Origin: Mariprofundus erugo | Lineage (GTDB): Bacteria > Pseudomonadota > Zetaproteobacteria > Mariprofundales > Mariprofundaceae | Direction of reading: 5' to 3' | NCBI RefSeq assembly: GCF_005818865.1 | Contig: NZ_VBRY01000004.1 | Location: forward strand, 1-64,000 | DNA: 64,000 nt | In this document: positions 9,580-18,801 of the stretch, piece after piece | How the letters are laid out: each line of letters opens with the position of its first letter | Position numbering within the stretch: position 1 is the first letter of the stretch | Notes under the pieces: model-generated | Seen by the model: only the letters and a program-made list of their open reading frames with translations | Told to the model about the DNA's origin: nothing | Databases searched by the model: none | Position numbers and translations under genes: made by a program

Positions 9580-11436
9580 GTGAAAAAAAAGGTGGTGGAT
9601 GAGTCTGCCGAAATGCAGGCGCGACTCGATCAATTTATCGATGCAGTGGATCAGGAGCTCGATCACCCACACCACCATGATGCATCCCGGCATCCACACA
9701 AAGCCGACAGCTTTTCATGGGTTGAACAGGAACCGGAAACCGGCAAGAGCCGGAAAATGAGCAGCGACAACCAGCATCCCCATGTCCACACGGCAGGGCA
9801 CCCGTCCTATTTCACGTCACTACTATTCACCTTTATCGGCTCCACCAGCGTAGTATTGCTATTGCTGTGGCTCTTCTGGCCTGCTGCCGATGATATTCTG
9901 GAAAGAATGCCGGAGATCGCTGCACGACAACCTCTGGCACTTCAGCCACCATCATCGGATACTTCTCCTGCAAGTGAATCTGCACCTGCACATACGACTA
10001 CACATCAGTCGCCACTCGCAGAACAACCGGCAGCCACCGCAACTCAATATGCCGAAGCTGGCCCGTCAGAGGAGCCTGGCGAAACATCCCGTAGCGAAGC
10101 TGCCGCCATTGATGCCACAGCTGCACTCAAGCAACAGCCCGAACAACCGGAAAAAGTCACGGACAGCCCTGGCAGGATGGCTGCTGCCGATGCCGTACAG
10201 TATGCAACCGACAAGTTTCTTCATGTAGCAGTCAATATTGCCATTATCCGCTCTTCACCTGTTACGGGCAGCGTGGTCGCTCGCCTGAAAAAACGCACCC
10301 GCGTCAGGGTCACAGATCGTGAAGGGGAGTGGTTCCATCTTCTCTTTTCCGATGGCCGTATCGGCTGGGGCCACAAGGACCTCTTTGCCGAGGCTCAGGC
10401 GTTGATCGACAGCGAAAAATCAGCATCCACACCGTTGGACCACATCATAGCGCCACCACCTGCCGCAACGGATGTTGCATCCACGGCCATAACGCCACCC
10501 GAAGCCCGGGATCAACAGGGTAGCACTGATCAGGAGGAGACCCCGATCGATTCACCATCGTTGCAACAGCAGCCAGTTGAGCCGGCAGCGGAGGCACCAC
10601 CCGCATCGGACACCGCTCCGGCTGGCGAGCCAGAGATAGCCCCAACTCAATCGCTTGAAACAGTCCGGCCATCCCCCGAAACAGCCGCCACACCAGCGAC
10701 TGCAACTGATTCGACAGCGACTCAGCTTGATCAGCCGGTTTTGTTACCGCAAGGCAGCTATTCTCCGAATAAATTTCTTACCGTATCCGCTGATATTGCC
10801 GTGATGCGTCAATCACCTGTGACAGGCAAAGTGATCTCCCGCCTGAGAAAGGGGACCATGGTCAGGGTCATTGGACGCGAGGGCGACTGGCTGCGCATTC
10901 GTTTTCCAGGTGGTCGCATTGTCTGGGGCCACATGAAGCTGTTCGACACACATGACACTGCGCCCGAAAGCACAACACCTGCATCGCTCGTTCCCGCAGC
11001 ACAGACAGACAGCTCATCAACAAACAACCCAGCCGACAGCACTAACCCACACATCGATGTCAGCAAACCCAGGGATATCCCGGTTCCGGCAGTCACTACA
11101 GCCAATGAAAAAGGCGCAGATAGTGCTGATAACACCGGCCACACCACTCCAGCGCCGGTTGCAGAAAAATCATCAGAGACAGCAGCAACCACAGAGCCGC
11201 TGCCGACAGGCCGATATTCACCCCATAAATTTCCTGTCGTCACGGCTGATATCGCTGTCATTCGGGAATCACCTGTTGATGGTAACATCGTCGCCCGCCT
11301 GAGAAAGGGAACCATGGTCAGAGCCATTGGTCGCGAAGGTGACTGGCTCCATATCCGCTTCCCGAATGGCCGCCTGGTTTGGGGCCACAAGGATCTCTTT
11401 GGCCCCAGGGAAGAAGCGGAAAGCAAGGCGCCATAA
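9580..11436 (+). CDS. Membrane-anchored protein with three SH3-like repeats
   Basis: This 618-residue protein has a short charged, His-rich cytoplasmic N-terminus, one transmembrane helix (about residues 77-101, YFTSLLFTFIGSTSVVLLLL) and a long Pro/Ala/Thr/Gln-rich periplasmic part. Three near-identical units of about 58 residues lie in it, at roughly 212-269, 398-455 and 550-607. Each contains IAxxRxSPV, VxRLxKxTxVR, REGxW and WGHxxLF, the pattern of bacterial SH3 (SH3b) domains that bind peptidoglycan or peptides. A GTG start at 9580 was chosen because AAGGAG lies five bases upstream. The role is unknown; a cell-wall-binding or scaffold function is an inference. Units 2 and 3 resemble each other most, suggesting recent internal duplication. 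Confidence 0.8.
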   Translation: MKKKVVDESAEMQARLDQFIDAVDQELDHPHHHDASRHPHKADSFSWVEQEPETGKSRKMSSDNQHPHVHTAGHPSYFTSLLFTFIGSTSVVLLLLWLFWPAADDILERMPEIAARQPLALQPPSSDTSPASESAPAHTTTHQSPLAEQPAATATQYAEAGPSEEPGETSRSEAAAIDATAALKQQPEQPEKVTDSPGRMAAADAVQYATDKFLHVAVNIAIIRSSPVTGSVVARLKKRTRVRVTDREGEWFHLLFSDGRIGWGHKDLFAEAQALIDSEKSASTPLDHIIAPPPAATDVASTAITPPEARDQQGSTDQEETPIDSPSLQQQPVEPAAEAPPASDTAPAGEPEIAPTQSLETVRPSPETAATPATATDSTATQLDQPVLLPQGSYSPNKFLTVSADIAVMRQSPVTGKVISRLRKGTMVRVIGREGDWLRIRFPGGRIVWGHMKLFDTHDTAPESTTPASLVPAAQTDSSSTNNPADSTNPHIDVSKPRDIPVPAVTTANEKGADSADNTGHTTPAPVAEKSSETAATTEPLPTGRYSPHKFPVVTADIAVIRESPVDGNIVARLRKGTMVRAIGREGDWLHIRFPNGRLVWGHKDLFGPREEAESKAP

Positions 11437-11478
11437 GCGCGACTACGCCCCCGTATAAAACAAAAGACCCATAAAAAT

Positions 11479-11718
11479 GGTTCATCCCGGAAGTCCGGAA
11501 ACCAGTGCAGCTCAGGATGCGTTGGGATGCTGCCTGATCGCCCCCTAATAAGATTTGCCGAATAATATCGGGAGCGGCTTTCTTTCAACACTTTCTTTAC
11601 CGATAAAGAAAGGGGATAGCTCTGCTTTAGCAGAGTAGTCGTATCGCTTAAAAAGCATCTTATCGCTTACAGGGAATCAAAAACTTTCCTCAGCCATTTT
11701 TCCGCTGTGCACGATGAA
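11479..11718 (+). repeat. Dispersed intergenic repeat R1, copy A (internally deleted)
   Basis: Copy A shares with copy C the opening GGTTCATC, GATTTGCCGA, ATCGGG-GCGGCTTTCTTTC, the CTCTGCTTTAGCAGAG hairpin, TATCGCTTACAGGGAATCAA and the closing CGATGAAC. It lacks the central segment of about 70 bases found in copies B and C. It ends directly at the A-run of the minus-strand terminator at 11721-11751. Confidence 0.85.
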
Positions 11719-11720
11719 CC

Positions 11721-11751
11721 TAAAAAAAGGGGAGGCCTGATGCCTCCCCTT
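11721..11751 (-). terminator. Rho-independent terminator, minus strand (accBC direction)
   Basis: The stem AAGGGGAGGC / GCCTCCCCTT is followed on the minus strand by seven T. It lies about 260 bases beyond the accC stop, with repeat R2 copy 1 in between. Confidence 0.85.
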
Positions 11752-11760
11752 AGGGGTCAC

Positions 11761-11988
11761 TAAGGAAGCGCTGATTCATTCGGCGGTTCCGAGCGAGCCA
11801 TGGACGGCCGCTTCAATCCGGCAGGATAGCCGGATTGGACAGCCTTGCCGCCGCCAGGTGAGCTGCAGGATGCAGCGAATCAAATCAAACGCGTAAGTGC
11901 CTGATTTGCAAGAAAAGACAAAACAAAGCCTGTGTCTTTGTGAACTGATTTTTGCCTGGAGGGCAATAAATCAGCATCTCCCTAAAAA
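11761..11988 (-). repeat. Dispersed intergenic repeat R2, copy 1
   Basis: Read on the minus strand this matches 43156-43449 in long blocks: GGGAGATGC-GATTTATTGCC, AATCAGTTC-CAAAGACA, CACTTACGC, CGCTGCATCCTGCAGCTCAC, CTGGCGGCGGCAA, CCAATCCGGCTATCCTGCCG and GTCCATGGCTCGCTCGGAA. Copy 2 carries about 70 more bases in the middle. The block contains an inverted pair AATCCGGC/GCCGGATT. No coding frame is visible. Confidence 0.85.
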
Positions 11989-12011
11989 ATCATGAGCGAT
12001 CTGCGTTCGTT

Positions 12012-13361
12012 CTACAGATGCATCTGGGTTAACCAGCGCTCCAGAAAGTGAATATTAAATTCGGCATTCTGGAAGCCGGGGTTGGCAAGCAGGCGCTGAT
12101 GCAGCTCCTGATTGGTCGTAACACCAAGAATGACCAGCTCATCGATCGCACGCTGCATGCGACGGATGCACTTCTTGCGATCGCGGGCATGGGTAATGAT
12201 CTTGGCGACCATGGAGTCATAATAGGGGGGGATGGAGTAACCGGTATAAAGGAATGAATCCACCCGCACACTGCGACCACCCGGTGCATGAAACAGCTCA
12301 ACCGTTCCCGGAGAAGGGGTGAACTTGAACGGATGCTCGGCATTGATACGGCACTCGATGGCATGTCCCTTCATCTTGATATCATTCTGGCTGAAGGCAA
12401 GCTGTTCACCGGCTGCCACACGGATCTGCCACTCGATCAAATCGACACCGGTAATCCACTCGGTAACCGGATGTTCTACCTGAATACGAGTGTTCATCTC
12501 AATGAAATAAAACGACTTATCAGGATTCATCAGGAATTCGATGGTACCCGCACCGACATAATCCACGGCCTTGGCAGCAGCAACACCGGCAGCACAGATG
12601 GCTGCACGCGTCTCTTCATCCACAAAAGCGCTTGGCGCTTCCTCCAGTACCTTCTGATTGTGGCGCTGCATGGAGCACTCACGCTCAAAGAGGTGAACGA
12701 TGTTGCCATGCTTGTCGCCAAGCACCTGCACTTCGATATGCCGCGGTTCTTCCAGATACTTTTCGATAAACACCGTATTGTTACCGAAGGCAGCACCGGC
12801 CTCGGACTGGCACATGGAGAAGGCATTGGGAAGCGATGCCTCACTGTGAACCACTTTCATACCACGACCACCGCCGCCGGCAGAGGCCTTGATGATCACC
12901 GGAAAGCCGGCCTCTTTGGCAATGCGTCTTGCATCCTCAATGTTATCAACGGCACCATCAGATCCAGGTACAAGCGGTACACCGGCGGTCTGCATTTTCT
13001 GCTTGGCAGAGACCTTGTCCCCCATAATGCGCATTGATTCCGGTGAGGGACCGATCCAGGTCAGACCTGATTCACCGACAATCTCGGCAAATGAGGCATT
13101 CTCGGCCAGAAAACCGTAACCGGGATGAATGGCTTCTGCATCGGTCAGTTCCGCCGCAGCCATAATGGCAGCGATATTCAGGTAAGATTGGCCTGCCGGG
13201 GCAGGGCCAATACAAATGGACTCATCAGCAAGGCGTGCATGCATGGCATTTTTATCCGCTTCCGAATAAACGGCCACCGAACGAATACCCAGCTCCTTAC
13301 AGGCGCGGATAATACGCACTGCTATTTCGCCACGGTTGGCGATTAGAATTTTGTGAAACAT
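12012..13361 (-). CDS. accC: Acetyl-CoA carboxylase, biotin carboxylase subunit
   Basis: The 449-residue ATP-grasp enzyme carboxylates the biotin on AccB with bicarbonate and ATP, the first half-reaction of acetyl-CoA carboxylase in fatty acid synthesis. The N-terminus MFHKILIANRGEIAVRII is diagnostic. The glycine-rich ATP loop KASAGGGGRGMK, the RECSMQRHNQKVLEEAPS block and the FIEMNTRIQVEHPVTE active-site segment are all present. Length matches the family. It lies 11 bases after accB in a TPR protein-aroQ-accB-accC run; the aroQ-accB-accC order is common in proteobacteria. Confidence 0.97.
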   Translation of the reverse strand: MFHKILIANRGEIAVRIIRACKELGIRSVAVYSEADKNAMHARLADESICIGPAPAGQSYLNIAAIMAAAELTDAEAIHPGYGFLAENASFAEIVGESGLTWIGPSPESMRIMGDKVSAKQKMQTAGVPLVPGSDGAVDNIEDARRIAKEAGFPVIIKASAGGGGRGMKVVHSEASLPNAFSMCQSEAGAAFGNNTVFIEKYLEEPRHIEVQVLGDKHGNIVHLFERECSMQRHNQKVLEEAPSAFVDEETRAAICAAGVAAAKAVDYVGAGTIEFLMNPDKSFYFIEMNTRIQVEHPVTEWITGVDLIEWQIRVAAGEQLAFSQNDIKMKGHAIECRINAEHPFKFTPSPGTVELFHAPGGRSVRVDSFLYTGYSIPPYYDSMVAKIITHARDRKKCIRRMQRAIDELVILGVTTNQELHQRLLANPGFQNAEFNIHFLERWLTQMHL

Positions 13362-13372
13362 GAGTGCTCCCG

Positions 13373-13840
13373 TTACGCCTGCGGAGTGATAACGAAAATC
13401 GGCTGGCCGTACTCCAGTGGAGAGGCGTTATCAACCAGAATTGATTCCACAACACCGCTGTATTCCGCTTCAATCTCGTTCATCATTTTCATTGCTTCGA
13501 TGATACAAAGCACATCACCCTTGCTGACCCTGTCGCCCACTTTAACAAACGGGGCAGCATCAGGACTTGCAGCAGCGTAAAAGGTGCCAACCATCGGTGA
13601 CTTCACAACATGCTCGTCATTTTTCTGTGCAGCAGCCGGAGCTGCCGCCTGAGGTGCAGCAGGGGCGGAAGCCTGCGGCGCAGCCATCATCTGAGGCATC
13701 ATCGACGGTGCCTGCTGCATCATGATGGTCTGGGTTTGCCGCGAAATGCGCACGGTCTGATCGCCTTCAGTCACTTCAATTTCGGTAATATCGGTGCCCT
13801 TGACCAGCCCGATCAGCTTGCGAATCTGCGATAAATCCAT
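13373..13840 (-). CDS. accB: Biotin carboxyl carrier protein of acetyl-CoA carboxylase
   Basis: The 155-residue carrier protein has the usual N-terminus ([18 protein letters not shown]), an Ala/Pro/Gln/Met-rich flexible linker at about residues 38-75 and a C-terminal biotinyl domain. The biotinylated lysine is residue 118 in EAMKMM. The domain begins at [12 protein letters not shown] and carries the bacterial thumb-type [11 protein letters not shown] segment. It shuttles carboxybiotin from AccC to the carboxyltransferase. It lies between aroQ and accC. Confidence 0.97.
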   Translation of the reverse strand: MDLSQIRKLIGLVKGTDITEIEVTEGDQTVRISRQTQTIMMQQAPSMMPQMMAAPQASAPAAPQAAAPAAAQKNDEHVVKSPMVGTFYAAASPDAAPFVKVGDRVSKGDVLCIIEAMKMMNEIEAEYSGVVESILVDNASPLEYGQPIFVITPQA

Positions 13841-13860
13841 TATTTAGCTCCTGTTTGTAT

Positions 13861-14337
13861 CTATTTGTTTTGTAAGCGTAAAAACTCATTGAGCCCGCGC
13901 AGGGCGAGCAGGTAGGACGAAGGGCCAAAGCCGGCAATCACGCCGATAGCCGCATCAACCAGCATGGAACGATGGCGGAAGCTTTCCCGCCGGTGAACAT
14001 TGGAAAGATGAACCTCGATAAAGGGCAGGGAAACCGCCAGCAAGGCATCACGCAAGGCAATACTGGTATGGGTATAAGCGGCCGGATTGATCACAATACC
14101 ATCAATCCCGTCACATGCCGCCTGATGAATCCGGTCAATCAGCGCACCCTCATGATTGCTCTGAAACGCAGTGACCTCAACAGAGAGCGACTGCCCCAGA
14201 TCAACAAGCGAGGCATTAATCTCCGCCAGTGTCTGATTGCCATAATGGCCGGGTTCACGGGTGCCCAGCATATTCAGGTTGGGGCCGTGCAGCACAAGGA
14301 TATGAAGTCGCTTCAAGCGGTGGTCTCCGTCTGCCAT
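13861..14337 (-). CDS. aroQ: 3-dehydroquinate dehydratase, type II
   Basis: This 158-residue enzyme removes water from 3-dehydroquinate to form 3-dehydroshikimate in the shikimate pathway; type II enzymes form dodecamers. Seen motifs are [14 protein letters not shown], the flexible-loop Tyr in [20 protein letters not shown], the NPAAYTHTS segment and [15 protein letters not shown]. The start at 14337 overlaps the end of the upstream TPR gene by 25 bases. A segment starting nearer [10 protein letters not shown] would be closer to the typical N-terminus, so the first ten residues are uncertain. Confidence 0.95.
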   Translation of the reverse strand: MADGDHRLKRLHILVLHGPNLNMLGTREPGHYGNQTLAEINASLVDLGQSLSVEVTAFQSNHEGALIDRIHQAACDGIDGIVINPAAYTHTSIALRDALLAVSLPFIEVHLSNVHRRESFRHRSMLVDAAIGVIAGFGPSSYLLALRGLNEFLRLQNK

Positions 14338-14759
14338 TTATCTCTTAACTGTAGTAATTCAGGGTTATGCGGGTTACGCTCAATCAGGCGCGCCAGCATT
14401 GCTTTGGCCTCATCGTGTTCACCCTGCTCAAAAAACAGCCGTGCCAGTGTCAGTGAGGCAGGTGGCTCCTGTTGCTGTTGCATGGACTGCAGATGGAGGG
14501 CACGCCTGGCACTGGCAATACCGGCATCGAAATGGCCCAGTTCACGCTGGACACGCGCCAACAGCTTCCAGGCCCGGGTTTCAGCTGGTGCAAAGGCAAC
14601 CAGATCGACAAGAATAACCTCTGCTGTTTCCAGCTTGCCATTTCTGACCGAGGCAATGGCAGCGGCCATGCCTTCGCTAACGCCGCGCCAGTTCACAGGC
14701 CTCGGGGCTTGTCTGGTTGAATGGCGGCTATTGGGTGCCGGAGTGCTTGCTGCTAGCAT
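14313..14759 (-). CDS. TPR-type tetratricopeptide repeat protein
   Basis: The protein of about 148 residues consists mainly of helical TPR-like repeats. Signature stretches are [40 protein letters not shown] and [15 protein letters not shown]. Such repeats mediate protein-protein contacts. The start is uncertain: 14759 was chosen because earlier starts would overlap the divergent thiS ribosome-binding site, but its own Shine-Dalgarno is weak. It leads the operon with aroQ, accB and accC and overlaps aroQ. No specific function can be assigned. Confidence 0.65.
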   Translation of the reverse strand: MLAASTPAPNSRHSTRQAPRPVNWRGVSEGMAAAIASVRNGKLETAEVILVDLVAFAPAETRAWKLLARVQRELGHFDAGIASARRALHLQSMQQQQEPPASLTLARLFFEQGEHDEAKAMLARLIERNPHNPELLQLRDKWQTETTA

Positions 14760-14886
14760 GCCCGTCACGCTACGCAGCGGAATATGGCGGGTCAATCCGG
14801 TTTTGTTAAAAATGGCCAGAAAGAAGCTTCTATCGGGCCGATTCTGAGCAAAAACGGTGCATTTCCTGAACTTTCTGAGAGGACGC

Positions 14887-15096
14887 ATGTCGGATAAAAT
14901 TGTCATTCAGTTAAATGGTGAGGAGCGCCAGGTGGCAGCTTCAACCCTGGCGGCACTGGTCAGCGAGCTCGGACTGGAGCAGCGCATGATCGCTATTGAA
15001 CGAAACCTCGAAGTTGTACCCAAAAGTCAATATGCTTCGACCCCCCTGCAGTCCCATGATCGGATTGAACTCGTTCATATGATCGGTGGTGGCTGA
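14887..15096 (+). CDS. thiS: Sulfur carrier protein ThiS
   Basis: The 69-residue ubiquitin-like protein ends in HMIGGG; the terminal Gly-Gly becomes a thiocarboxylate that donates sulfur for the thiazole of thiamine. The N-terminal IQLNGEERQV strand and the ALVSELGL helix fit ThiS. The ATG at 14887 is preceded by GAGAGG. thiG follows 112 bases downstream in the same direction. Confidence 0.93.
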   Translation: MSDKIVIQLNGEERQVAASTLAALVSELGLEQRMIAIERNLEVVPKSQYASTPLQSHDRIELVHMIGGG

Positions 15097-15208
15097 TACG
15101 GGCTGTTTTGTACAGGTAGTGTAACAATCTTCCCGACCATTTTCAGTCAGTATATATTAATAGTGATGGGGAATGCGGTTTCGGGTGCATCAAATTGGCG
15201 GAGGCAAA

Positions 15209-15988
15209 ATGGCAGAAGACATTTTCAGGGTAGGAACCTACGAATTCAGATCACGACTGATCGTCGGTTCGGGTAAATACAAGGATTTTGAAACCACCAG
15301 GAATGCCACCGAGGCTGCCGGTGCTGAAATGATTACCGTTGCCGTTCGTCGGGTGAACATCACCGATCCGGGCAAAGAGAATCTGCTCGACTATATCGAT
15401 CCGAAAAAATATACCATCCTGCCCAACACTGCCGGCTGCTTTAATGCCGATGATGCCGTACGAACCCTGCGACTGGCTCGTGAAGCCGGCGGCTGGGATC
15501 TGGTCAAACTGGAAGTACTGGGTGATACCCAGACGCTCTATCCGAATGTGGTCGAAACCATCAAGGCTGCCGAAGTACTCGTTGCGGAAGACTTTCAGGT
15601 CATGGTGTATACCAATGACGACCCGATCGTTGCCACCCGCCTTGAAGAGATCGGCTGTGTTGCCGTGATGCCGCTGGGCAACCCAATCGGATCGGGCAGG
15701 GGCCTTGCCAATCCGTTTAATATCCGCGTTATCAAGGAGCGGGCTCATGTACCGATCGTCGTCGATGCGGGCATTGGCACTGCCTCCGATGCTGCCAAGG
15801 CGATGGAACTTGGGGCGGATGCCTGCCTGATCAATACGGCTATCGCTGAGGCAAAAGATGAATGCATGATGGCGCGCGCCATGAGCGAAGCGGTCCGGGC
15901 CGGCCGTCTGGCTTATCTGGCCGGCCGCATGCCGAAGCGCTCGTTCGCCTCGGCCAGCTCACCAACCGAAGGCTACATCTGGGATTAA
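15209..15988 (+). CDS. thiG: Thiazole synthase ThiG
   Basis: The 259-residue TIM-barrel enzyme builds the thiazole phosphate of thiamine from 1-deoxy-xylulose phosphate, dehydroglycine and the ThiS thiocarboxylate. Seen motifs include [39 protein letters not shown] (containing the Schiff-base lysine), [14 protein letters not shown] and [13 protein letters not shown]. The ATG at 15209 has GGAGG a few bases upstream; an upstream in-frame start at 15173 lacks support. Other thiamine genes (thiE, thiC, thiH or thiO) are not in the window. Confidence 0.96.
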   Translation: MAEDIFRVGTYEFRSRLIVGSGKYKDFETTRNATEAAGAEMITVAVRRVNITDPGKENLLDYIDPKKYTILPNTAGCFNADDAVRTLRLAREAGGWDLVKLEVLGDTQTLYPNVVETIKAAEVLVAEDFQVMVYTNDDPIVATRLEEIGCVAVMPLGNPIGSGRGLANPFNIRVIKERAHVPIVVDAGIGTASDAAKAMELGADACLINTAIAEAKDECMMARAMSEAVRAGRLAYLAGRMPKRSFASASSPTEGYIWD

Positions 15989-16301
15989 CAGATTTTATGA
16001 CCTTGCAAGAAGATATCTGATGCCTGTAGACGTTCAGGCAAATCAAACACATGTACAGGTTGATTTGTCTCGGAGAGGACTCATTTTCCGGAACGTCCGT
16101 AGCTATGGATGGATATTTTGCGACGTCGTTGAAGATTACTCGTACTGCAGGGGAAGCAACGTTTCGCAGCGTTAAAACAGGGATGGATTGAATGCAGGGC
16201 CGGCGATAGTGTCGTTGCTGCCGTTTGCCGGTGACTGGCCGTTCCGATGGAACCTCTGCGAAAATTTGTCTCCTCTGCGGTGAACAATAAAGGATTTGAA
16301 C
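15989..16301. other. Intergenic region between thiG and hemE
   Basis: About 310 bases without a convincing gene. A hairpin candidate, CAAATCAA/TTGATTTG, lies around 16041-16070 and might end the thiSG transcript, but it has no T run. The rest should include the hemE promoter and leader. No known riboswitch or small RNA was recognised. Confidence 0.4.
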
Positions 16302-17369
16302 ATGACTGAATTGAAAAATGATCTGTTTTTGCGCGCATGCCTGCGACAGGATGTAGAACGTACACCGGTATGGATGATGCGCCAGGCAGGTCGCTATCTG
16401 GCTGAATACCGTGCAACCAGACTTCGTGCCGGCGGCTTCCTGAACCTCTGCCGTTCTCCTGAACTCTGCTCAGAGGTGACGCTGCAGCCGATCGATATTC
16501 TTGGTGCCGATGCGGCGATTCTCTTCTCTGATATTCTGGTCGTTCCGGAAGCAATGGGCATGGAGCTGACATTCGGTGCAGGTGAGGGGCCTAAATTCCC
16601 TGATCCGATTACCTGCCGTGCCGATGTCGAAAAGCTGCCTGTATTAACAGATCCGACCAGAGAGCTTGGCTATGTCATGGATGCGGTCAGCATGATTCGT
16701 CGCGACCTTCAGGGCCGTGTTCCGCTGATCGGATTTGCCGGTTCACCATGGACCCTGGCCACCTATATGGTTGAAGGAGGCGGTTCGAAGAACTTCTCCA
16801 AAGTGAAGGCCATGATGTTCAATGAGCCTGAAACCATGCATCTGTTGCTGGAAAAGCTGGCCGACTCGGTCGCAGCATACCTCAATGGCCAGATCGCCAG
16901 TGGCGCACAGGCTGTGCAGATCTTCGATACCTGGGGCGGCATCCTGACCACCCGCGATTACAAGGAGTTCTCACTGCAGTACATGCAGCGCATTGTTGAG
17001 CAGCTGACGCGTGAAAACGACGGTCGCCGCGTACCGGTAATTCTCTACTCCAAGGGCGGCATGGGCTGGCTGGAAGCGATGGCTGATACCGGTTGTGACG
17101 TGCTGGGACTCGACTGGTCGATTGATATCGATGTGGCAAAAGCACGGGTAGGCGATCGCGTGGCCCTGCAGGGCAATATGGATCCGACCATGCTGTATGC
17201 GAAACCCGAGCGCATTCGTGCCGAAGTGAAGGATATTCTGGCCCGTTTCGGACACGGTAACGGTCATGTCTTCAATCTCGGCCATGGCATTACACCGGAT
17301 GTACCGCCTGAGCATGCCATTGAGTTCTTCAAGGCCGTACGTGAAGAATCAGTGCGTTACCATGGCTGA
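16302..17369 (+). CDS. hemE: Uroporphyrinogen decarboxylase
   Basis: The 355-residue enzyme removes four carboxyl groups from uroporphyrinogen III to give coproporphyrinogen III in haem synthesis. The signature [16 protein letters not shown] is near the N-terminus; [26 protein letters not shown] and the C-terminal [15 protein letters not shown] are present. The ATG at 16302 has AAGGA seven bases upstream. Length is normal. The next gene, a NYN-domain protein, begins 33 bases downstream in the same direction. Confidence 0.97.
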   Translation: MTELKNDLFLRACLRQDVERTPVWMMRQAGRYLAEYRATRLRAGGFLNLCRSPELCSEVTLQPIDILGADAAILFSDILVVPEAMGMELTFGAGEGPKFPDPITCRADVEKLPVLTDPTRELGYVMDAVSMIRRDLQGRVPLIGFAGSPWTLATYMVEGGGSKNFSKVKAMMFNEPETMHLLLEKLADSVAAYLNGQIASGAQAVQIFDTWGGILTTRDYKEFSLQYMQRIVEQLTRENDGRRVPVILYSKGGMGWLEAMADTGCDVLGLDWSIDIDVAKARVGDRVALQGNMDPTMLYAKPERIRAEVKDILARFGHGNGHVFNLGHGITPDVPPEHAIEFFKAVREESVRYHG

Positions 17370-17388
17370 ACCTGCCATCTCGCATCAT

Positions 17389-17418
17389 CGTTACGGGCGC
17401 TCATGAGCGCCCGTAACG
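17389..17418. promoter_or_regulatory. Perfect 30-nt palindrome spanning the NYN gene start
   Basis: The two 15-base arms (CGTTACGGGCGCTCA and its complement) are fully self-complementary. The ATG at 17403 lies at the centre. There is no T run after it, so it is not an obvious terminator. It could act as an operator for a dimeric protein or as a hairpin hiding the start codon. Confidence 0.6.
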
Positions 17419-18236
17419 AATCACACAACATGGCACTCTTCTGCGACTTTGAAAATGTCGCGCTGGGTGTACGTGATGCAAAACTGGCCGCATTCGATAT
17501 CCAGCGCGTACTTGAGCGGTTACTGCTGAAGGGCAATATCGTCGTTAAAAAAGCCTATTGTGACTGGGCACGCTACAAGGACTTCAAAGCGCCGATGCAC
17601 GAGGCCGCGTTCGAGCTGATCGAAATTCCTCATGTACGGCAATCCGGAAAAAACTCCGCAGATATCCGTATGGTCGTGGATGCGCTGGATCTCTGCTACA
17701 CCAAGGCCCATGTCGATACATTTGTCATTATCTCGGGCGATTCCGATTTCTCTCCGCTTGTCTCCAAGCTGCGTGAAAACAACAAACTGGTCATTGGCGT
17801 TGGCGTCAAACAATCCACTGCGGATCTGTTAACATCCAACTGTGATGAGTTCATCTATTATGATGATCTGGTGCGCGATTCCGAAAAACAGGTCAAATCC
17901 CGCCGCCGTCGCTCCGGCAAGGGCAGGGCAAAGGCCAAAGCAGATAACAACAGCGAAGTTGTAACTGATGAAACAACCCTGTTGCAGGAGGGCATCGACC
18001 TGGTTCTTGAAACCATCGAGGGACTGTTCAAGGAGCGGGGCGATGAAGACAAGGTCTGGGGCTCAATGGTCAAACAGACACTGAAGCGCCGTAAACCCGG
18101 TTTCTCTGAAGGGTATCATGGCTTCAGCAGTTTCGGACAAATGCTCGAAGAGGCAGAAAAACGCGGGCTGCTGACGCTTGAGAAGGATGAGAAGTCCGGC
18201 GGCTATATTATCAAGAGCTATAACCACGAGGAATAA
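17403..18236 (+). CDS. NYN-domain (PIN-like) putative RNase with C-terminal OST-HTH domain
   Basis: The 277-residue protein has an N-terminal NYN nuclease domain: MALFCDFENVALG near residue 10, DWARYKDF, the acidic NSADIRMVVDAL and FVIISGDSDFSPLV. These supply the acidic metal-binding residues of this PIN-like fold. A basic linker (about residues 162-178, KSRRRRSGKGRAKAKA) leads to a C-terminal winged-helix OST-HTH/LOTUS-like domain, an RNA-binding module. The family is thought to act in RNA processing; no target is known. The start is either 17403, inside a palindrome, or 17430, which has no good Shine-Dalgarno. It follows hemE closely. Confidence 0.85.
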   Translation: MSARNESHNMALFCDFENVALGVRDAKLAAFDIQRVLERLLLKGNIVVKKAYCDWARYKDFKAPMHEAAFELIEIPHVRQSGKNSADIRMVVDALDLCYTKAHVDTFVIISGDSDFSPLVSKLRENNKLVIGVGVKQSTADLLTSNCDEFIYYDDLVRDSEKQVKSRRRRSGKGRAKAKADNNSEVVTDETTLLQEGIDLVLETIEGLFKERGDEDKVWGSMVKQTLKRRKPGFSEGYHGFSSFGQMLEEAEKRGLLTLEKDEKSGGYIIKSYNHEE

Positions 18237-18242
18237 ACAGAG

Positions 18243-18265
18243 AACCGGAGCATCATGCTCCGGTT
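18243..18265. terminator. Terminator-like hairpin between convergent genes
   Basis: An 11-bp stem (AACCGGAGCAT / ATGCTCCGGTT) lies between the NYN gene stop and the stop of the minus-strand gene. Only short T tracts follow on either strand, so termination strength is uncertain. Confidence 0.6.
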
Positions 18266-18669
18266 TATCTGCGTGCGTGCGGATTAGCCTGATAAGCCTC
18301 GATCAATGCCCGTTTCAGTGATGGATGCTCTTCCAGATTACTGACGCCCAGATATTTCTCGGCAATCGGCTGCAGCACCCGGACTACACTCTCTTCCAGC
18401 CATGCTTCCCTGAACCCGTCAAAATCAAAGTGGCCATCATGCAGATAACGACTGGCAAGGCCGGATGCATGATGAAAGCTGAGCGCCTCCATCACCATCA
18501 CGTCAAATTCATGTGAGTAACTGCCGATTCCATTCTCGGCCGCCAGCATCTTGTAGATATACTCAAGCGGCTCTTCATGGCGCATACACTCATCAAGGTT
18601 GATCACTGCCGTTGGTGTAAGGCAGCAACCCCGAAAGTAAAACTCGATACTCACTTCAATATGATTCAT
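18265..18669 (-). CDS. Hypothetical protein, 134 aa
   Basis: I do not recognise this protein. It starts with a short beta-like segment (MNHIEVSIEFYFRG) and continues as mostly helical, acidic sequence with LEYIYKMLAAENGIGSYSHE and LQPIAEKYLGVSN. No signal peptide or membrane segment is visible. Codon and amino-acid composition look like its neighbours, supporting a real gene. It converges on the NYN gene, and nothing around it points to a role. Confidence 0.65.
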   Translation of the reverse strand: MNHIEVSIEFYFRGCCLTPTAVINLDECMRHEEPLEYIYKMLAAENGIGSYSHEFDVMVMEALSFHHASGLASRYLHDGHFDFDGFREAWLEESVVRVLQPIAEKYLGVSNLEEHPSLKRALIEAYQANPHARR

Positions 18670-18801
18670 GCCGCCATCATAACAGCCGTAATCAACTTCG
18701 ACACCACTGTTTCACAACAGTATGCGCCATGGCTGATCGGGCGGGGAAGGGTGAAACCATATGAGATCACAACCGGCAGAGAGAAAGAGGGCTGGATATG
18801 C

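Noticed and set aside
10809-11591. 260-residue minus-strand frame opposite the SH3 protein and into R1
   Set aside because: Low-complexity mirror of the repeat-rich gene on the other strand, with no ribosome-binding site or family.
14760-14886. TPP riboswitch upstream of thiS
   Set aside because: The divergent spacer is too short and lacks the conserved THI-box CUGAGA segment in a suitable context.
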